Shown in pieces: positions 6,015 to 10,104 of a DNA stretch of 10,104 bases. Within the stretch, counting starts at the first letter, position 1, and the number at the start of each line of letters is the position of its first letter. Position numbers and translations under genes: made by a program. A model generated the notes under the pieces. The model did no database searches. It saw only the letters and a program-made list of their open reading frames with translations, and was not told the origin of the DNA. This DNA is from JALUUH01 sp964636675 (GTDB lineage Bacteria > Pseudomonadota > Gammaproteobacteria > S012-40). The stretch spans positions 1 through 10,104 of the forward strand of contig CAZWUO010000142.1 of assembly GCA_964636675.1 (NCBI GenBank), given 5' to 3'.

Positions 6015-8666
6015 ATGCAAGAAGGAATGCCTAGCGCTGTTTATCGCAAGGACTATGAACCGCCAGAATATTTGGTTGCTACCATTGATTTGCATTTTTC
6101 CCTCGAGGAGGATGTAACCGTTGTTCGTGCAAGCCAATTAATTCGCAAAAATCCGCTCAGTAATTCAAGCTCGAACGAACTTGTCATTAATGGTAGTGGA
6201 TTAAAGTTGCTAAGCATTTCGCTGGATCAACGAGAATTGCATGCTGACGCCTATGCGGTAGTTGATGACGAATTACGTATTTACGACGTACCCGAAAAAT
6301 TTTTATTAGAAGTAAGCACAGAAATAACCCCGCAGACGAATACCGCATTAGAAGGTCTTTACAAATCACAAGGCATGTATTGCACGCAGTGTGAAGCAGA
6401 AGGATTTAGAAGAATTACTTATTTCCTAGATCGTCCTGATGTGATGGCACGATATACCACGACGATTGTTGCCGACAAACTAAAATATCCAGTATTACTC
6501 TCAAATGGGAATAAGACGGACTCTGGTGACTTAGATAATGGTAAACATTGGGCGAAGTGGGAAGATCCGTTTCCGAAACCAAGTTATTTATTCGCACTTG
6601 TTGCCGGAGATTTGAGTTGTCAAGCAGCGACGTATACCACCGCTTCAGGTCGCGAAGTAAAACTAGAAATATTTGTCGAGCCGACAAATATTGATAAATG
6701 TGAGCATGCGATCGCCTCACTAAAAAAAGCCATGAAATGGGACGAGCAGGTTTATGGTTGTGAATATGATTTAGATATTTATATGATTGTTGCGGTAAAT
6801 CATTTTAATATGGGGGCAATGGAAAACAAGGGTCTTAATATATTTAATGCGGCCTGTGTTTTGGCTAATCCGCAAACGGCGACGGATGCTGATTATGAAA
6901 GTATCGAATCTATTATTGCACATGAATATTTTCATAACTGGACAGGCAATCGGGTGACTTGCAGAGATTGGTTTCAGTTGAGTTTAAAAGAAGGCCTAAC
7001 TGTTTTTCGAGACCAGGAGTTTAGTGCCGATATGATTTCTCGACCGGTTAAGCGAATAAGTGACGTCAACATATTGCGTACCATGCAGTTCCCCCAGGAT
7101 GCCGGCCCTATGGCGCATCCAATACGCCCTGATTCCTTTATTGATATAAGTAATTTTTACACAGTGACGGTGTATAACAAAGGTGCGGAGGTCATCCGTA
7201 TGATTCACACGTTGTTGGGTCAAGCCGGTTTTCGCAAAGGAATGGATTTGTATTTTCAACGCCACGATGGTCAAGCAGTGACCACCGATGATTTTATTCA
7301 AGCGATGCAAGATGCGAACAGTTTTGATTTTTCTGGATTTAAAAATTGGTATCGACAGGCAGGAACACCAACGGTCAAAGTGTCTTCATCTCATGATGCG
7401 GTGCGCCAAGAATATACACTTTCTTTTTCTCAAGGCTGTGCTGCTACGCCCGACCAGGCATTCAAAGATAATTTTCATATTCCGATTCAGATCGGTTTAT
7501 TAGATAAGTTTGGCGCTGATATTTCTCTCATAGAAGTAGGTGAAAATGCTGAACAGCAAGCTCGTGACTCGATATTGGAATTAACAGAAGCTGAAACTCA
7601 TTTTTGTTTTTCTGGTATTAAAGAAAAGCCATTACCATCCCTGCTGCGCTCTTTTTCTGCACCCGTCAATATAGAATATGCGTATACAGATGATGAGTTG
7701 ATGTTTTTATTAGCAAACGATAATGATGCCTTTAATCGTTGGGAGGCTGGACAACGGTTAGCGACTCGGGTTATCAATCGATTGATTCTATCTCTGCAGG
7801 AAAAACGCGATCTCATCTTATCCACGGAATTCATAGAGACCTATGCCGGCGTATTGAATAATACGGATTTAGATGGTTCTCTTATTTCCCAAGCTTTAAG
7901 TTTGCCCAATGAAATATATTTAGCGGAATTACAATCAATGGTGGATCCAACTGCGATACATGCTGCGCGCGAGTTTGTCTGTAATACCCTGAGTGAAAAA
8001 CTAGAAACTAAATTTAGCGAAGTTTTTCATGATTTAGACACTCAAGCAGAATATCAATTTAATGCGGCGGAAATTGCAAGGCGTAGCCTAAAAAATCTGT
8101 GTTTAAGTTATTTAATGCGGAGAGATGATCCGGATATAAGACAGCTCGCATTCAAGCAATACCACAGACAAGATAATATGACCGATGTTATTGCCGCATT
8201 GAGCGGATTTGTCAAACACCGATGTGATGAGACCCGTGAAGTGTTAGATGATTTTTACAAACAATGGAAACACGATCACTTGGTGGTAAATAAATGGTTT
8301 GCGTTGCAAGCGAGGTCAAGTCATGATGGTGCACTGGATGACGTTAAGCAGCTAATGCAGCATGCGGCATTTGATCTTACCAACCCCAATAATGTGCGTG
8401 CCGTTATTGGCGGATTTTGCTTTGGAAATCCGGTTAATTTCCATCGACAAGATGGCGCAGGTTATGCGTTTTTGACCCATTATATTCTGCAGTTAAATAA
8501 CATAAACCCGCAGATAGCAGCACGTTTAGTGAGTGCTTTTAGCCAGTGGCGACGATTTGATGAAGCAAGAAAAGATAAAATGAAAACCCAATTAGAAACT
8601 ATTCTGGGGAGTGATAATTTACCCAAAGATGTTTTTGAAATTGTTTCGAAAAGCTTAAATGGATAA
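6015..8666 (+). CDS. pepN: Aminopeptidase N, M1 zinc metallopeptidase
   Basis: Broad-specificity cytoplasmic aminopeptidase that removes N-terminal residues from peptides and completes intracellular protein turnover. The 883-residue product is close to E. coli PepN (870). It carries every active-site element with a constant offset of 6: Q125 and E127 (TQCEAEGF) for substrate anchoring, the exopeptidase motif GAMEN at 267-271, the zinc site H303-E304-x2-H307 with E326 in KEGLTVF, and Y387 (VYNKGAE). By analogy the domains are an N-terminal beta domain (to about 200), a thermolysin-like catalytic domain (to about 450), a beta sandwich (to about 552) and a C-terminal helical domain. The ATG at 6015 has AGGA 6 bases upstream, and an in-frame TAG at 6000-6002 excludes a longer form; an ATG at 6027 is the only close alternative. 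It may be co-transcribed with darP. It converges on the TolC-family gene with a 55-base gap. Confidence 0.97.
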   Translation: MQEGMPSAVYRKDYEPPEYLVATIDLHFSLEEDVTVVRASQLIRKNPLSNSSSNELVINGSGLKLLSISLDQRELHADAYAVVDDELRIYDVPEKFLLEVSTEITPQTNTALEGLYKSQGMYCTQCEAEGFRRITYFLDRPDVMARYTTTIVADKLKYPVLLSNGNKTDSGDLDNGKHWAKWEDPFPKPSYLFALVAGDLSCQAATYTTASGREVKLEIFVEPTNIDKCEHAIASLKKAMKWDEQVYGCEYDLDIYMIVAVNHFNMGAMENKGLNIFNAACVLANPQTATDADYESIESIIAHEYFHNWTGNRVTCRDWFQLSLKEGLTVFRDQEFSADMISRPVKRISDVNILRTMQFPQDAGPMAHPIRPDSFIDISNFYTVTVYNKGAEVIRMIHTLLGQAGFRKGMDLYFQRHDGQAVTTDDFIQAMQDANSFDFSGFKNWYRQAGTPTVKVSSSHDAVRQEYTLSFSQGCAATPDQAFKDNFHIPIQIGLLDKFGADISLIEVGENAEQQARDSILELTEAETHFCFSGIKEKPLPSLLRSFSAPVNIEYAYTDDELMFLLANDNDAFNRWEAGQRLATRVINRLILSLQEKRDLILSTEFIETYAGVLNNTDLDGSLISQALSLPNEIYLAELQSMVDPTAIHAAREFVCNTLSEKLETKFSEVFHDLDTQAEYQFNAAEIARRSLKNLCLSYLMRRDDPDIRQLAFKQYHRQDNMTDVIAALSGFVKHRCDETREVLDDFYKQWKHDHLVVNKWFALQARSSHDGALDDVKQLMQHAAFDLTNPNNVRAVIGGFCFGNPVNFHRQDGAGYAFLTHYILQLNNINPQIAARLVSAFSQWRRFDEARKDKMKTQLETILGSDNLPKDVFEIVSKSLNG

Positions 8667-8721
8667 GTCATAAGTCGGGGAAGTTGATTATTTGGAAAAC
8701 AAATATAGCTTAATTCGGAGT

Positions 8722-10089
8722 TTATTTGCCCAGTGCATAATCGAGTTCAGCAAACGCAACATAATAATTTAACATGCCTTCGTAATAGTCACGTTTTGCT
8801 TTCAGTGTTGCTGCCATTCCTTCGAGAACATCCTTCACTTCACCTGTTCCACTGGTATATGCGGCGGCTGCAAAGATAACCCATTTATTAGCGGCTTTTT
8901 GCGCTTTCCGGCTTTGTTTTATTATTTCTTGATAAGTCATAACATCGCTGCGGGCCTTTTTAATTTGCAATGGAATGCCGGTAATGGCGAGTTTTTTTAA
9001 TGCATTAACTTGCATCAGCTTAGCATTTGCCGCATCAATTTTTGATTTTCTGAGTGCCCAGTCTAAATCGAGTTTCAGGCCAATGGCCACACCACCAAAT
9101 ATATTATTAAACGGATCATACTGATAGGGATTTTTGGTGTCTTCTCTGGTGGGTGACCAGCTTGCTTCGAAGGTACCCGCGACAAATACAACAGGGCGAT
9201 TGGCGAGTTTTTCGGATGCTCTAAGAGCACTTGCTGCAGCAACTCCCGCTTTGATTTGTTTCCATTCTGGACGATTGTTTTCGGCGATTTTGATCATTGC
9301 CTTGATATCGTCGAGAGAAGTGTCGACGGCAGGTCGAGGAATTTTTTTCTCACTCAGTTTGAGATTGACAGAATCCGTTAAGCCCATGCTGTGTTTTAAT
9401 GCAGATAATGAGAGTTCAGCTCCTTCTTTAGCCATGAAAATAAATTTGCTGATTTCTGATTCAGCATAGGCCAGTTTAGTCAGATCTACCTTGCTTACTT
9501 TACCGGAAGATTCGGCATAGAGTATCTCGGCTTTTTGCGTGATTTCACTGAGTCGCTTGTGCGCTCTATTGAGGTGGGGTAACAGGGTTTGTGCATATAA
9601 GTGCGTGTAATAGAACTTGGTGATTTCGACTTTTACCAGATTTTCTGCTTCACGTAATCTCGATACTTCAACATCGAGTCTGGCTTTTGCCGCTCTTTCG
9701 CCTGCTTCTAGGCGTCCAAAGGTATAGATTGGCATTGCGAGCAAAGTTTCTAGGCGGGTAGAAGGACCCCAGGATCCCAGGTCAAATTTGCGTTCGACAT
9801 CGGGTGTAAGTGCATCCCCAATGACCGTAAACATGGGGGCAACATAACTCAATACCGATAATTTAGGATAATAATTGGCTTGAACTTCGGATAGACGTGC
9901 GCGGTACTCTTCTATGTTCGCATTTGCTTGGGCTATTTTTGCACTTTGCACTAATGCGATATCAATACATTGCTGTAGATTCAGCGGTGTTTTTACCGTT
10001 TCTTCTATGTTGATGCTATCGGTGGCATTCGCAAATGCCGTTGATTGCCACAAGAGCATTGCAATGCTGAGCAATAAAAAACGCTGCAT
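8722..10089 (-). CDS. TolC-family outer membrane efflux channel protein
   Basis: Outer-membrane factor that trimerises into a beta-barrel plus periplasmic alpha-tunnel and serves export pumps. The 455-residue product has a Sec signal peptide (MQRFLLLSIAMLLWQSTAFA) with cleavage after A20 or A22. The two repeats of the OEP family are visible. The first has LNLQQCIDIAL near 36, YYPKLSVLSY, then the strand GPSTRLETLLAMPIYTFGR and the long helix EAGERAAKARLDVE. The second begins near 270 (RPEWKQIKAGVAAASALRAS), with a strand region VFVAGTFEASW, then GVAIGLKLDLDWALRKSKID and a terminal helical section. Length is normal for the family. No N-terminal lipobox is present, unlike many RND-associated members. 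No inner-membrane pump or adaptor gene is in view; they may lie outside the window upstream, so the transport partner and substrate cannot be named. The ribosome site (AAAGAAAAT region) is weak. Not called tolC because orthology is uncertain. Confidence 0.92.
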   Translation of the reverse strand: MQRFLLLSIAMLLWQSTAFANATDSINIEETVKTPLNLQQCIDIALVQSAKIAQANANIEEYRARLSEVQANYYPKLSVLSYVAPMFTVIGDALTPDVERKFDLGSWGPSTRLETLLAMPIYTFGRLEAGERAAKARLDVEVSRLREAENLVKVEITKFYYTHLYAQTLLPHLNRAHKRLSEITQKAEILYAESSGKVSKVDLTKLAYAESEISKFIFMAKEGAELSLSALKHSMGLTDSVNLKLSEKKIPRPAVDTSLDDIKAMIKIAENNRPEWKQIKAGVAAASALRASEKLANRPVVFVAGTFEASWSPTREDTKNPYQYDPFNNIFGGVAIGLKLDLDWALRKSKIDAANAKLMQVNALKKLAITGIPLQIKKARSDVMTYQEIIKQSRKAQKAANKWVIFAAAAYTSGTGEVKDVLEGMAATLKAKRDYYEGMLNYYVAFAELDYALGK

Positions 10090-10104
10090 TATTTATTTTC
10101 TTTT

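Noticed and set aside
6415..7310. Minus-strand reading frames opposite pepN
   Set aside because: They are antisense to the conserved catalytic region of pepN, and have no ribosome sites or recognisable domains.
8689..8705. TATTTG-GAAAA-CAAATA hairpin between pepN and the TolC-family gene as a bidirectional terminator
   Set aside because: Six base pairs, almost all A-T, with no T-run on either strand; too weak to call.
9134..9469. 111-codon plus-strand frame opposite the TolC-family gene
   Set aside because: It is antisense to the coding region of a clear outer-membrane channel; its small hydrophobic stretches come from the Ala/Leu/Ser codon content of the real gene.

Overview
The window looks like ordinary chromosome from a moderately AT-rich gammaproteobacterium. 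The evidence is a DarP (YjgA)-type ribosome biogenesis factor, a long zinc aminopeptidase N of the E. coli PepN type, and a class I DAHP synthase whose residue numbering matches E. coli AroF at the diagnostic positions. I cannot name a genus. There is no transposase, integrase, tRNA, rRNA or CRISPR array.

Layout from left to right. (1) A large secreted-type protein of unknown function (plus strand) runs in from outside the window and stops at 2855. (2) It converges on a minus-strand DAHP synthase (aroF-like), the entry enzyme of aromatic amino acid synthesis. This has a good sigma70-type promoter at 4045-4074. (3) About 415 bases between the aroF start and the next gene's stop hold several short inverted repeats and one doubtful 17-codon ORF. 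(4) Two small minus-strand genes follow: an exported 117-residue protein with a cysteine pair, and a 99-residue membrane protein whose two CxxC knuckles flank a hydrophobic segment. (5) A 220-base divergent spacer separates these from darP (plus), which is followed after 80 bases by pepN (plus). (6) pepN converges on a minus-strand TolC-family outer-membrane channel protein whose start lies 15 bases from the right edge.

The genes do not form one pathway. darP and pepN may share a transcript, but a stem-loop lies between them. The two small minus-strand genes are neighbours, but the exported one appears to have its own promoter. No defence, mobile or biosynthetic system is visible. The item most worth following is the 99-residue protein, whose metal-knuckle/membrane/metal-knuckle layout resembles the LITAF-like domain known mainly from eukaryotes. 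The next most interesting are the exported cysteine-pair protein and the structured spacer at 4006-4421.
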